64,000 bases of DNA from Ceratopteris richardii (lineage: Eukaryota; Streptophyta; Polypodiopsida; Polypodiales; Pteridaceae): positions 22,501 to 86,500 of the forward strand of contig MU260069.1 of NCBI GenBank assembly GCA_020310875.1, given 5' to 3'. Shown here piece by piece: positions 1-10,693 of the stretch; position 1 is the stretch's first letter; each line of letters starts with the position of its first letter. The notes under the pieces were generated by a model. The model was not told the origin of the DNA, ran no database searches, and saw only the letters and a list, made by a program, of their open reading frames with translations. Position numbers and translations under genes: made by a program.

Positions 1-93
<93 letters not shown>

Positions 94-94
94 A
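1..94. repeat. (TA)n followed by (TG)n microsatellite
   Basis: Perfect TA dinucleotides run from the window edge to about 70, then TG dinucleotides to about 94, followed by a short TATT/TTTA tract. The array continues beyond the left edge. It lies just upstream of the first recognisable CACTA transposase sequence. Confidence 0.97.
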
Positions 95-183
95 TTTATT
101 TATTTAATTTTTTTAATATATCTTTTTTTGATAATCTTACAAGTCATTATCTGAAAAGTTTTTACGAATTCAGAATATTCTTC

Positions 184-1643
184 CTACCTCACATGATGAA
201 ATGAAGAAGATAATCAACAATCTTGGTATAGATTATCATTGTATACATGCATGTCCTTACGATTGTATTTTATATAGAGGTGAATATGTAGACTCTTTGA
301 CATGTCCCAAATGTTAATCTCCTTGATATAAGGGCAAAGAAGGTAAAATCCTAAAAGAGGTATTGAGACATTTTCCATTGGCTCCACGGATTAGACATAT
401 GTTTCAAAGCCCCAAATTATCAAAGCTTTTGACTTGGGGACATGATCACAAAAGTATTGATGGAATAATTAGAATTCCTCATGATAGTGTTGCTTTTCAG
501 CATATTGATTCTACATGGCCTGAATTTGCACAAAATCCACAGAATCTAAAGTAAGGAGTTGCATTAGATGGGTTAATCCATTCTCCATGAAATCTAGTAA
601 ATGGTCAACATGGTTAGTGGTAGTCATAAACTACAATTCTGCCATATCTTAGCATTAAAAAGGAACATTTAATGCTTCCACTTTTAATCCCAGGCAAAAG
701 AAAAGTTAAAGATATGAATATATATCTTGCTCCTCTCATTGAGGATCTTCAAGAGTTATGGAGAGGTATTAATGTCATTGATGTATCGAAAAGCATCAAT
801 GAAAGAAATATTTCGGTTCATGGTATTGTGGCTTGGACTATTCACGATTTTTGAGGATATGGTGTTTGTTCAGGTATTGATGTAATTTTTTTATTCAATA
901 TGCATGTAAATAAATATGATTTAATCTAATTATATTTTTATCATTTTCATGATGCAGGAATATCTACTAACCATTATAAAGCTTGTCCATATTGTGGTGA
1001 TTGGTTGAGATCAATCTATAGTAAGAATCTCAACAAAAATATTTATCTTCGACATCGACAATTCTTGCCTCATGATCATCCATTAAGATCTAAAAGAGAA
1101 GCAATACATTTTAATGGAAAGCTTGAAATAGGTCAGTGTCTAAAACCTATGACGCCTATGGATTGGTATAAAAATGGACTGACGGACCTCTGATAGATCC
1201 AGAATCAGAAATCTTCAGTGATGATTCAGATAATGAGTATGTGAAGAGAGGTAAAGGAAAATTTTCACTCACAAGGAACATATCAATGTGGTATTCTTTG
1301 GAGTATTGGAAAGAGTTAAAAGTATGTCATCTTCTTGATCCTATGCATATATTCAAAAATATTGGTTATTCAATATGGCAGTATCTTCTTGGACTAAAAG
1401 ATACCACAACATCAAGGAATGATTTGAAAGATAAAAAATCCAAACCAAAGTTATGGCCAGTTTTTGATAGACATCGACAAGAAACGACTTATACACCTGC
1501 TCCTTGGGTACATACAACAAAAGAGATACAGACTATCAACAATAGAATTCAATTGATTAAGACTCCTACAAGATATGGAGCATCTTTTCAAAACATGTTT
1601 ACTATCGATGATAAGAGCTTATCTGGGTTAAAGACCCATGACT
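184..1643 (+). pseudogene. CACTA tnp2 transposase, N-terminal and central part (broken)
   Basis: The translation shows the tnp2 hallmark HACPYDC/YRGE followed by TCPKC (about 230-320), then LRHFPLAPRIRHMF and DSTWPEFAQNPQNL (363-553). Next come LLIPGKRKVKDMNIYLAPL (about 672-745) and WTIHDF/GYG with ACPYCG after an 84-base intron, ending at KTHD where Copia-1 is inserted. These match Transposase_21 of En/Spm elements, which cuts and joins transposon ends in the nucleus. The frame is broken: there is a stop after the first cysteine pair, frame loss at about 555-670, and a TGA at about 853. Similarity to CACTA-2 (45740-46650) runs along the whole shared part. Family is certain; inactivity is nearly so. 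Confidence 0.88.
874..957 (+). other. Intron in CACTA-1 tnp2
   Basis: The exon ends ...TGTTCAG before GTATTGATG and resumes after ...CATGATGCAG with GAATATCTAC, so the protein reads GYGVCSG then ISTNHYKACPYCG. It is AT-rich with a T-rich stretch. CACTA-2 reads straight through this position with no intron. Confidence 0.75.
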
Positions 1644-2784
1644 TGTGGAGAATGAGCTCTCCTATGTGCAACGGAAGTGTGTAGTGAGCCCTTGTAAGTC
1701 AAGCACTTGGACAAATAGCTGCACATTAGATAGCTTGCTTCTCTCAATACAAAACTCAAATGGACTTGAGCCTTTAGTCAATCAAAGTAGACAAAGAGAG
1801 CTTTCTAACAAGCTATAAATAACTTAATTTGGACAAGTTTTGATTAGGAAAGACAACTGACAAAGATGAACTACCTGTCCACACAGGTATGCTGAAGAAC
1901 TGAGCTTCACTCTCGGACTGATAGCTCTCTGAATATATACCATTTGAGAAAGATTTTGGTACGAAGAAATTAGACACAAATAGCTTTCCAACAAGCTAAA
2001 AATGAAGTAATTTGGATGCATTTTGATAAGGAAACTCAATTTACCAAAATAGACCACCTGCACACATAAGTACACTATAAAATTGGACTTTACTCTCTGA
2101 TAGATATCTCATAGAATATAACTCATCTGAGTAAGATATTTTTGATACTAAAAGTACATGCCAAGATCTTTCTGATAAGACAAAAATCATGCAATTTGGA
2201 TATGTTTTGGTTGGGAAACTTTACCGATAAAATAGACTACCTATCTACATAGGTATACTGAAAAACTCGACTTCACTCTTTCACTAATATTTCACAAATT
2301 ACATAATCTTTCAAAGAGATACTTGATATTCAGAAAGTTAAAAAGATAAGCTTTCCAATGAATGTTTAAACGCAAGAAATGGTTACATATGCACTGAGAT
2401 ATGAGCTCTGCAACAGAGCTATGTACAAACTGACATGCGGTTGGAAGGAGTTTAAGGGAAAGACAAAATGACAAAATGGCTAGATCCGATTACTGAGAGC
2501 TCCTGCCTCTTTCTGTCCTTGTTTTGAATGTGCTGCCACTTCACTTTTATAACCAATGAGCATGTGAAGAAGTTTGTGCCTTCTTCTTAACTAACCACTT
2601 TCTCCACTACATGCTACTAACTACAAGGCAAGATATTGTATCTCTTACTCATCATGAATTTTGACTAAACGTTTTCTTTTATTATTTTTTCCTTTTTTAC
2701 TCTACTTTTTCTTTATCTTTATATTTGGTAAATTTATCCAAGCATGGCTCATATGAAAATGAGCTTGTACATTTATCTTCAACA
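1644..2784 (-). repeat. Copia-1 3' LTR
   Basis: It starts TGTGGAGA and ends TTCAACA on the plus strand, so on the element strand it begins TGTT and ends CACA. The matching copy is 5935-7077. It contains about three tandem units of about 183 bp. Confidence 0.92.
1799..2350. repeat. Three-unit 183-bp tandem repeat inside the Copia-1 LTR
   Basis: The phrase AGCTTTCTAACAAGCT begins near 1799 and recurs in diverged form near 1982, 2166 and 2349, giving spacings of 183-184. Each unit also repeats landmarks such as GACTACCT, CTTCACTCT and a GATA/ATCT stretch at the same offsets. The other LTR has the same array (units starting near 6091, 6274 and on). Confidence 0.85.
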
Positions 2785-4977
2785 CTCCCTCTCAAGCTCA
2801 TTTGGGTGTTATCTTCATCCATGTCCTGCAAATTTATCACATCCTTGAAATCTTTGAGTTTAGAAGCATCCAAGAACTTTGTAAACATATATGCAACCTG
2901 CTCTTTGGTTCTAATGAACTTTATCTCCACATCTTTGCTCAATACCTTCTCCCTTACATAATGGTAGTGGACCTCTATGTGCTTGCTCCTTGCATGAAAC
3001 ATAGGATTGCTTCCCAAGTAAATACTTGAAATGTTATCACCATATATAGGGATGGTTCCAACTTGCACTCCAAGATCAGCCAAAAGCTTTTTAATCCACA
3101 TTGCTTCACATGTGGAAAATGCTAATCCTCTATATTTAGCCTCCATGGATGAAAGTGCAACAGTAGGTTGTTTCTTTGAGCTCCATGTGATAGGTTTGCT
3201 TCCTATCAGAAACGCATAACCTGAGGTTGATCTTCTATCTTCCTTTGAACCTACCCAATCAACATCGCTAAAGCCTTTGACTTGCAGTTCTTCATCAAAT
3301 TTGTAAAACAAAGCATGATTAATTGTATGCTTTATGTATCTCAACACTCTCTTGGCTGAATTTAAGTGTTCACTTGTCGGGGCTTGCATAAACGGAGAAA
3401 GTACACCAACAACATAAGATCAAATCAGGTCTTGTAATGTTTGCATAGATTAATGATCCTACAATGCTTTTGTATGTCGTTACATCTTCCAATGGTTCTC
3501 CATCATTTGAACAAAGCTTTGTACTTGTGTCCATGGGTTGAGTGAGTGGTTTGCATCCACTCACTCCAAATCTGAAAAGAACATCCAACAAGTACTTCCT
3601 TTGCATCAAGTAGATTCCACTCTTTCCATAAATAACTTCAATTCCTAAAAAATATTTCAGCTCTCCAAGATCTGAAATTTTAAACTCCTTACCAAGCTTC
3701 CTTTTGATATCTTTAATCCCTGTAACATCATTTCGTGTTATGATAAGGTCATCAATGTATATGCAAATATATACCTCTCTATTTTCTTCCTTCTTCATGT
3801 ACAACAAAGGATCTGCACTACTTGGGTTGTATCCACACTTAGTTAGATACTCTACCAATCTCTGATTCCATGCTCTTGGTGCTTGCTTCAAGCCATAGAG
3901 TGCCTTCTTCAACCTGCAAACAAAATCTGGATGGTTTTCATCTTCAAATCCAACCGGTTGACTCATGTATACCTCCTCTTGTAGTTCTCCGTTAAGAAAA
4001 GCATTTTTGATGTCGAGTTGATATAATGGCCATCTCCTTGAAGCACCGATTGCGATTAATGTTATGATAGTTCCCATCTTTGCAACATGGATGAAAACTT
4101 CATCATAATCTATGCCTTGTGTTTGTTTAAATCCTTTGGCAACTAATCTAGCTTTATATCTAGCTAGTGAACCATCAGCATTCCTCTTTACTTTAAACAC
4201 ACATTTGTTTGGAACAATCTTCATACCTTCTTTCTTTGACACTAGCTCCCATGTGTGATTATCTTTGAGAGCTTTGATCTCCTCTTTCATAGCTTGCTTC
4301 CGTTCCTTTTGTGTGCAAGCTTCTTCATATGTCTCAGGCTCTTTGTCTTTGATAACCTACATCATGTATGCAAAATGTGTCGCCATAAAAGTATCATAAC
4401 TCGTATCATCACCTGTTTCAACACATCCTTTTCCACTTGGTACTTGTAGATTAGTGAACAAACTTCCTTGGCATGACATATGATTACTACAACCTGAATC
4501 AGTGTACCATTTTTTGTCATCTTCACAAGAGCGTCTGTACTCATGTCTCATTGCAAGTAGTGTCTCCTTGCTTCCTTCACTTGAGGTGCTTGCATAGTTG
4601 TTTTGTTTCCTTTGATTGCCTCCATTTGGTCTTCCATTCTTCATCCAAGAATCACTAGCATAGTGTACTACTTTACCACAATGATAGCATGTTATACCTT
4701 TATGAGAATTGTAGGAGCCTCGGCCTCTTCCTCTACTTCTACCTCGACCTCTTCCTTGTGTGTTGGCATTTGATGCATCCTTGTTGTCTTTCGAACTGTT
4801 TTGGTTGTGGTTGGAGTTGTTGTAACCTCTTCCTCTTTCCCTTGAGCCTCCTCTTGAGTTCCTTCCTTTACCTCAACCTGCATATAACATTTGGTTGTGG
4901 CTGTCCTTTCCTTTGGGACCACCGAAGCTAAGCTCTTCTGTGACAAGATGAGGGATTAGTTGTTCAAAATCTGGATA

Positions 4978-5236
4978 TAAGGCCTATTCAAGAAATTTGG
5001 GAATTATTCAAGTCCCATTTATATTACTTATTGTGTTTACTTGTTAAATTTTAGGTCCACCTTCATACCCCATTTACAATAAAATTATCCTCAATATTTA
5101 AGTGTCAATTTAATATACTCTAATCAAGAGATAATAACATGTTTTAGTGTGTGAATGAGTCAAAATGTAAAACATTGAGACACAAAGAACTGTCTCAAAA
5201 TCCTGTGTAATTCCCATTTTTCCTGAATAGGCCTTA
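4978..5236. mobile_element. 259-bp MITE inside the gag part of Copia-1
   Basis: The ends are TAAGGCCTATTCAAGAAA and, read inward from the right, TAAGGCCTATTCAGGAAA, so the terminal inverted repeats are about 30 bp and imperfect. The next bases also pair (GGGAATTA on both sides). TA flanks both sides as a target duplication. The related gag fragment at 26465-26890 reads through this point without the insert, so the empty site is visible in the window. The interior is AT-rich and has no credible coding. A TA target suggests a Tc1/mariner-like (Stowaway-type) class, but the termini are not the usual Stowaway ones. Confidence 0.88.
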
Positions 5237-5934
5237 TATGCATCTTTCAAGTTAATGGAAGTTATAAAAGGCTTCCATCTTTCATCTTCTCTCAAGCCAT
5301 TGAGAGTATAACACACAAGATCTTCGTCTTCAACCATTGTGCCAATAGAAGCTAAAGCATCGCTTAGCTCCTTAATCTTCAAAGTATATTCAGCTATGGA
5401 TTGACTCGAACTTTTCTTGATTGTGTTTAACTCATTCTTGAGTTGAAGTTTCCTAGATTTTGTATTTGTTGAATACATCCTTTCAAGAGCTTCCCAAGCA
5501 TCCTTAGCTTTCTCTAGATGTTGAATATGCCCTACCATGGCATTAGTAATGACTTGCGATAATGAGGAACAAGACTCTCCTATTCCTCTCTTCCCATTCT
5601 TTTGCTTGCCTCCTTTGGACTTCGGTGGCCATAGCTTGATTGATTTGAGGTTGAGCATCATCGCCGCTCACAATACCCCCTAATCCTTTGCCCATTAGGT
5701 AGTTGGTCATTCTAAACCTCCACATGGGATAGTTATCCTTATCCAACTTCTCTACTTGTTGACCCAAGTCAGCCATTGAAGCGTATGAAAGACTTTGAGA
5801 GTTACCTCGAATACTTATAGTCCTTTGCTCTTGTGTTTGTGAAGCTCCCTCTTGTTTTGTAGCTCCTCTTTTGCTTTGCTTCAACTCTAGCTCTGATGAT
5901 GAAGCCTCAGCACCAAGTTTGCTCTAATACCAAC

Positions 5935-7077
5935 TGTGGAGATTGAGTTCTCCTATGTGCAATGGAAGTGTGTAGTGAGCCCTTGTCTGTCCAGCACTTG
6001 GACAAATAGCTGCACCTTAGATAGCTTGCTTCTCTCAATACAAAACTCAAATGGACTTGAGCCTTTAGTCAATCAAAGTAGAAAAAGAGGGCTTTCTAAC
6101 AAGCTATAAATAACTTATTTTGGACAAGTTTTGATTAGGAAACACAACTGAGAAAGATAAACTACCTGTCCACACAGGTATGCTGAAGAACTAAGCTTCA
6201 CTCTCGGACTTATAGCTACCTCAATATATATCATTTGAAAAAAATATTTGTCACAGAGAAAGTAGACACAAATAGCTTTCCATCAAGCTAAAAATGAAGT
6301 AATTTGGATGAGTTTTTGGTCAGGAGACTCAACTGACCAAAATAGACCACATGCACACATAAGTACACTATAAAACTGGACTTTACTCTCTCACAGATAT
6401 CTCACAGAATATAACCAATCTGAGTAAGATATTTTAGATACTCAAAGTAGCTTCCAAGAGCTTTTCAATAAGACCAAAATCATCCAATTTGGATATGTTT
6501 TGGTTGGGAAAATTTACTGACCAAAATAGACTACCTATCTACACAAGTATACTGAAAAACTCGACTTCACTCTTTTGCTGATATCTCATAAATTACATAA
6601 GCTTTCAAAGAGATATTTGATATGCAAAAAGTAAACAAGATAAGCTTTCCAATGAATGCTTAAATGCAAGCAATGGTTACATATGCACTGAGATATGATC
6701 TCTGCAACAGAGCTATGTACAAATTGACGTGCGGCTTGAAGGAGTCTAAGGGAAGACAAAATGATAAAATGGTTAGATCCGACTTCTGAGAGCTCTTTCC
6801 TCTTTCTCTCCTTGTTTTGCATGTGCTCCCACTTCACTTTTATAACCAATGAGCATGTGAAGAAGTTTGTGCCTTCTTCTTAACTCACCACTTTCTCCAC
6901 TACATGCTACTAACTACAATGCAAGATATTGTATCTCTTACTCATCATGAATTTTGACTACACTTTTTCTTTTATTATTTTTTCCTTTTTTCCTCTAATT
7001 TTTCTTTATCTTTATATTTGGTAAATTTATCCAAGCATGGCTCATATGAAAATGAGCTTGTACATTTATCTTGAACA
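5935..7077 (-). repeat. Copia-1 5' LTR
   Basis: It is the partner of 1644-2784. On the element strand a TATAAAAG box is present at about 6836-6845, so this copy would hold the promoter. The primer-binding site follows at its inner edge. Confidence 0.92.
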
Positions 7078-7179
7078 TGATTGGCATACTGTTTTGAAAC
7101 ATATTTTACCTTTGGTTATCGATGGATGTACAACGAAAGGAGTACGATATGTGATCTATCGTCTTGGATCACTTATAAG
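7078..7179 (+). pseudogene. CACTA-1 tnp2/DUF4218 segment between the two copia insertions
   Basis: The sequence encodes WHTVLKHILPLVIDGCTTKG then VRYVIYRLGSLIR, the start of the DUF4218 block that follows tnp2 (CACTA-2 has WHKFLQFVLPVALKDCLSED then VRKTIYKISSLVRW). It begins right at the Copia-1 target duplication and ends at an AG|GTATCT splice donor. Confidence 0.85.
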
Positions 7180-7263
7180 GTATCTATGATACTTTTATAT
7201 TTAATATGTATGAATATTGGATATCTTTTATTTTTTAATTAACTTCTTTATAATTGTTTTTAT

Positions 7264-8292
7264 TGATGGAGAGTGTTAATCTCCAAAAGAACAAGTTAAT
7301 CTTGAATTTAGACCACCTCTATATCAAGATCAACTTTAGACTCCACCAAATTTAGAGATCATTCACCAATTTATCAGAAAATTGATTATTCTGAAAAATT
7401 CAACTTCTCAGAAAAGTCTGCTGCAGATTAATCCTTAATTGACTAACCATTTGTGTAAAGTTTTTTATAAAACTTTTTAGACTACTTCGCCTTAAGGTTG
7501 CGCACCTTCTCCAACTTAAATCTCTGCAAATGGTTTAGTATACTCTGAGAAATCATACAAACAAGTTACCTATGTGTAAAACACCTTCTTTGTAGTAGCG
7601 ACTTTGACACCTGCAACTTCTTAGCTACAGCTCTCACAATGTCGAACCCGTTTGATCAAGATCTTTTAGCCATAGATGGCTTACCTTCCAACTTAGATTT
7701 TAAGCCCTCACTTGTGTAAAACTTTACACCACACACTGAGTAATGTTCATTTCTCTGAACATGAAATCTGCGCCAGTTTTGTCGACTCTCAGAACATCAT
7801 TACATATGAATGTTCCTAAACTAAATTCTCTCAACCTGATTACAATTAGCCTCTCAAATTCTAGCAATAGATAGGTTAGCTATGGACTTAGATATGTGTA
7901 GAAGGATTTCTCAAAAGATTAAACACAGAAGGAGCAGACAGCAAAACATCGGGCGCAAGTTTTCTTGATTTCTCAGAAAAATTACATCTGAGTGAGGATA
8001 GACAATTCAACTCACTTCTAAGAGAGTTAATCACTTTTACAACTCCTCAATACACTATTCTCATGATCTACTATTGTCTCTCCTATTGCCCCGACATTTT
8101 TCAAAGTATTTATAGATAAATATATACAAGTTTATGACTAGACAAAAGTATAAGTCAGCTAATGTACATATGTGTACATATCTTTGGATTTCTGAATATG
8201 TCCTTCCTTCAACCTTCTGAATTTGTTCTCTTCTTGACTCCTTGACTTCATTTCTTCATAATCCTTCAATTGATGATTGACATGCACCAACA
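7264..8292 (-). repeat. Copia-2 3' LTR
   Basis: It runs from TGATGGAGAG to CACCAACA on the plus strand, 1029 bp, the same length as its partner. It directly follows the TTTAT target copy and adjoins the polypurine tract. Confidence 0.95.
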
Positions 8293-8502
8293 GCTCCCCC
8301 TCAATCATTAATTGAGGTTCTTCTCTATCTTCTTGATTCCTGCCATATCCTTGAATCTTTGTAGCTTTGGTCCATCTAGACTTTTTGTCATTATATCTGC
8401 AAGTTGATCTTTTGTAGGTGTATGCATAACCTCAATTTCTTTATCAATGACCTTCTCTCTCAGAAAATGATATTGTATTTCAATATGCTTAGTTCTAGCA
8501 TG

Positions 8503-9611
8503 TGTTGGTGCTAGACAAGCCTACACACATTGGCTTGGAACCTTGGACTCATTGAAGATTAGCATGGATAAAGGATTATCAAGGCTTCACTTAAAACAAG
8601 GCTCACATGAACATATGCTTATATGTTCTTACCTCTTTACCCCTTGTAAAAGTCTAAGTGACTTGTCATTTGTTTGTAACCACTTAAAGTCATCCACCTA
8701 CCTCATTAGTCGTGGAAATTTGAATGTTGAGATAGAGAGAATATCTCCTTACTTTTAGAGGAGAGATTCAAGGGAGCCTAAGTTTGAAATTCAAATTCAA
8801 ATGATCTCAAAACTTCTATAAAAGATGAAGAAAAAAGTCGCGGGATAGATAGACACTCTAGCTCACTCCCCGATGCATATCTTTATTGTAACTCATTGTG
8901 TGTGAAGGTTACTCCATAGCCAACACCACAATACCTCATTTAGCTATGCTTGTCAAGCTAATGAGATTGTACAAACACATATATCAATAGAAGTATACAT
9001 TCATCATCTCTGTTTTGTCTGAGTGCTCTACTCCAAGTCTGTCAACTTCAAAGAAGCATATCTCTGGATCTACTGAACCAAATCAAGTGATCTATAGCTC
9101 ATTGGAACCAGCTCAAAGTCTACTACAAGCATACAAAATCTCAAAGCATTTCATTCAGCCATTGGGGAGAAATCCACTTCGAAGTGCACACTGGTCTGTG
9201 TCTGCAGAGTTCCTAAAAAGTCGGGGGTGATTATAATTTTGCTAAACTTATTTCTCACTGCATAGTTTATCAATTGAAGTGATTCCACTTGTGATTGGTA
9301 GCTTACTAAGGTATATTGATACTCCCAAAAGGAATTGTTCCAATTTTAAGTGTGCTGGACACACTGAGTAAAAGTCTGAGCAGGTATCACTACAGGAATA
9401 GAAAGTTTTTTCTTGATTTTGAAGTACCAAGTTATCTGTTTTGGTTTGATCTTTACTCAAACCATTTCCAAAGTACATATATGGTTTCTTTGTGTCATTT
9501 GGAAGCTAAGAAAGTGTACTAAGCATATCTGAAAGAAAAAGAGGGCAGGTGTGAAGCAGGTTTTGCAGCACCAACTGATTTCCTGAGTGCATCCATCCAT
9601 CACTCTCAACA
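8503..9611 (+). repeat. Copia-3 5' LTR with TATA box
   Basis: It begins TGTTGGTGCTAG and ends CTCTCAACA. A TATA box (CTATAAAA) is at 8816-8823, about 310 bases into the LTR, so transcription would start near 8850. The partner copy is 13899-15007. Confidence 0.95.
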
Positions 9612-9637
9612 GTGGTATCAGAGCAAAGAAGGTAAAT

Positions 9638-10693
9638 ATGGGTGATGGTTTCCCTTCCTTCATTGACAAACTGGACAGAAACAATTATCAAGCTTGGTCA
9701 TTAAGAATGAAGACCTATCTACAAGGGAGAAGTCTATTTGGATACATATCAGGAGATGAGGAGTTGCCCTCATTCAAGACTAGAGGACTACCTACAAAGG
9801 ATGAACATGAAAGACTCAACCAATGGTGTGCAAAGGATGCTTTGGCAAGGTCTTATCTCTTAAACTCTATATCTGACTTTCTTTTACCTCATGTAAGGAA
9901 CTGTAAGACTTCCCAAGAGACTTGGGAAACCTTGTCAAATTACTTTTCTTCCAACACAAGGGCTAGGAAGAACCAATTATGGATTGAGTTCACAACCCTT
10001 AGGAAGCAGCCCAAGCAATCAGTCTCAGAGTATGTGACAAAGATCAAAGATGTGGCAGACCAACTAGCAAGCATTGGAGAGGAAATTGAAGAAGAGCAAA
10101 TAGTCAGGCAAGTGACAAATGGACTCAAGGCAGATGATAAGTGGGAAAGTTTCACCACTGCAATGGACCTCTACATGGACATGCATACCCCTGATCTCAC
10201 AACACTCATGGGCCAACTATTTACACATGAAGCAAAGTTCACCAAAGCTGGAGATCAATCAAAAGGTAATAACCCCTCTGCTCTCTATACTGATAAGAAA
10301 GTTAAAGATAAAGGCAAGAAGAAACAGGATGAAGAGGGCTCTACCTCTCAAGCTAATTATGCAGGGAGAGGTAGGTCATCTAGAGGAAGAGGCAGAGGAG
10401 GTAAGTCAGGTAGGGGGAGACCCTACAACTATCACCTTGCAACATCTGTGGATTGTCCAATCATACCACAGATGAATGCTACAAGAACTACAAAAATCAG
10501 AGAGGAAGAGGCTACTCAAGAGGTGGATACTCTCAAGGAAGAGGCAGATTCAACCAACATCAAAGCTACAATGGGTACAACAACCAATACAACAACAACT
10601 ACAACAACAACCACAATGGAAGCTACCAAGGTGGATTCAGAAATAGAAGAGACTACAACAACTACACAGAGGAGCAGGATGACTCCTTATTGA
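9638..10693 (+). CDS. gag: Copia-3 gag-like part
   Basis: The frame opens about 27 bases after the primer site with MGDGFPSFIDKLDRNNYQAW, the usual N-terminus of copia gag (DUF4219/UBN2 type). It continues with WCAKDALARSYLLNSI, a coiled middle part, and a basic glycine/arginine-rich segment (GRGRSSRGRGRGG) that would bind RNA. Gag forms the cytoplasmic virus-like particle. A CCHC knuckle (CGLSNHTTDEC) is encoded near 10450-10485. The same layout is seen in Copia-2 on the other strand, and the two N-termini are clearly related. Confidence 0.85.
   Translation: MGDGFPSFIDKLDRNNYQAWSLRMKTYLQGRSLFGYISGDEELPSFKTRGLPTKDEHERLNQWCAKDALARSYLLNSISDFLLPHVRNCKTSQETWETLSNYFSSNTRARKNQLWIEFTTLRKQPKQSVSEYVTKIKDVADQLASIGEEIEEEQIVRQVTNGLKADDKWESFTTAMDLYMDMHTPDLTTLMGQLFTHEAKFTKAGDQSKGNNPSALYTDKKVKDKGKKKQDEEGSTSQANYAGRGRSSRGRGRGGKSGRGRPYNYHLATSVDCPIIPQMNATRTTKIREEEATQEVDTLKEEADSTNIKATMGTTTNTTTTTTTTTMEATKVDSEIEETTTTTQRSRMTPY

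Larger units (their letters stand above)
1644..7077 (-). mobile_element. Copia-1: Ty1/copia LTR retrotransposon in the tnp2 coding part of CACTA-1 (broken)
   Basis: LTRs at 1644-2784 and 5935-7077 enclose a minus-strand internal region. The initiator-Met primer site (TGGTATTAGAGC on the minus strand) lies beside the right LTR at about 5921-5933, and a purine tract (GAGAGGGAG on the minus strand) lies next to the left LTR. Parts seen are gag (about 5240-5884), zinc-knuckle and protease part with DSGCSNHM (about 4357-4946), reverse transcriptase with YIDD (about 3400-4290) and RNase H (about 2700-3390). The flanking five bases are TGACT and TGATT, a target duplication with one difference. The insertion falls in the HDW motif of tnp2 (HD | WH). 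The two LTRs differ at about 5% in the stretch I compared, so this is older than Copia-2 and Copia-3. It looks broken with several breaks and also carries a MITE. Confidence 0.93.

Noticed and set aside
9388-9396. CACTACAGG in the Copia-3 LTR (also at 14783 and 39543)
   Set aside because: It lies within defined LTR or intergenic sequence without CACTA subterminal motifs.
8543-9522. Short open frames in the Copia-3 LTR, repeated at 13939-14874
   Set aside because: They occur identically in both LTRs and have no motif; they are by-products of LTR sequence.
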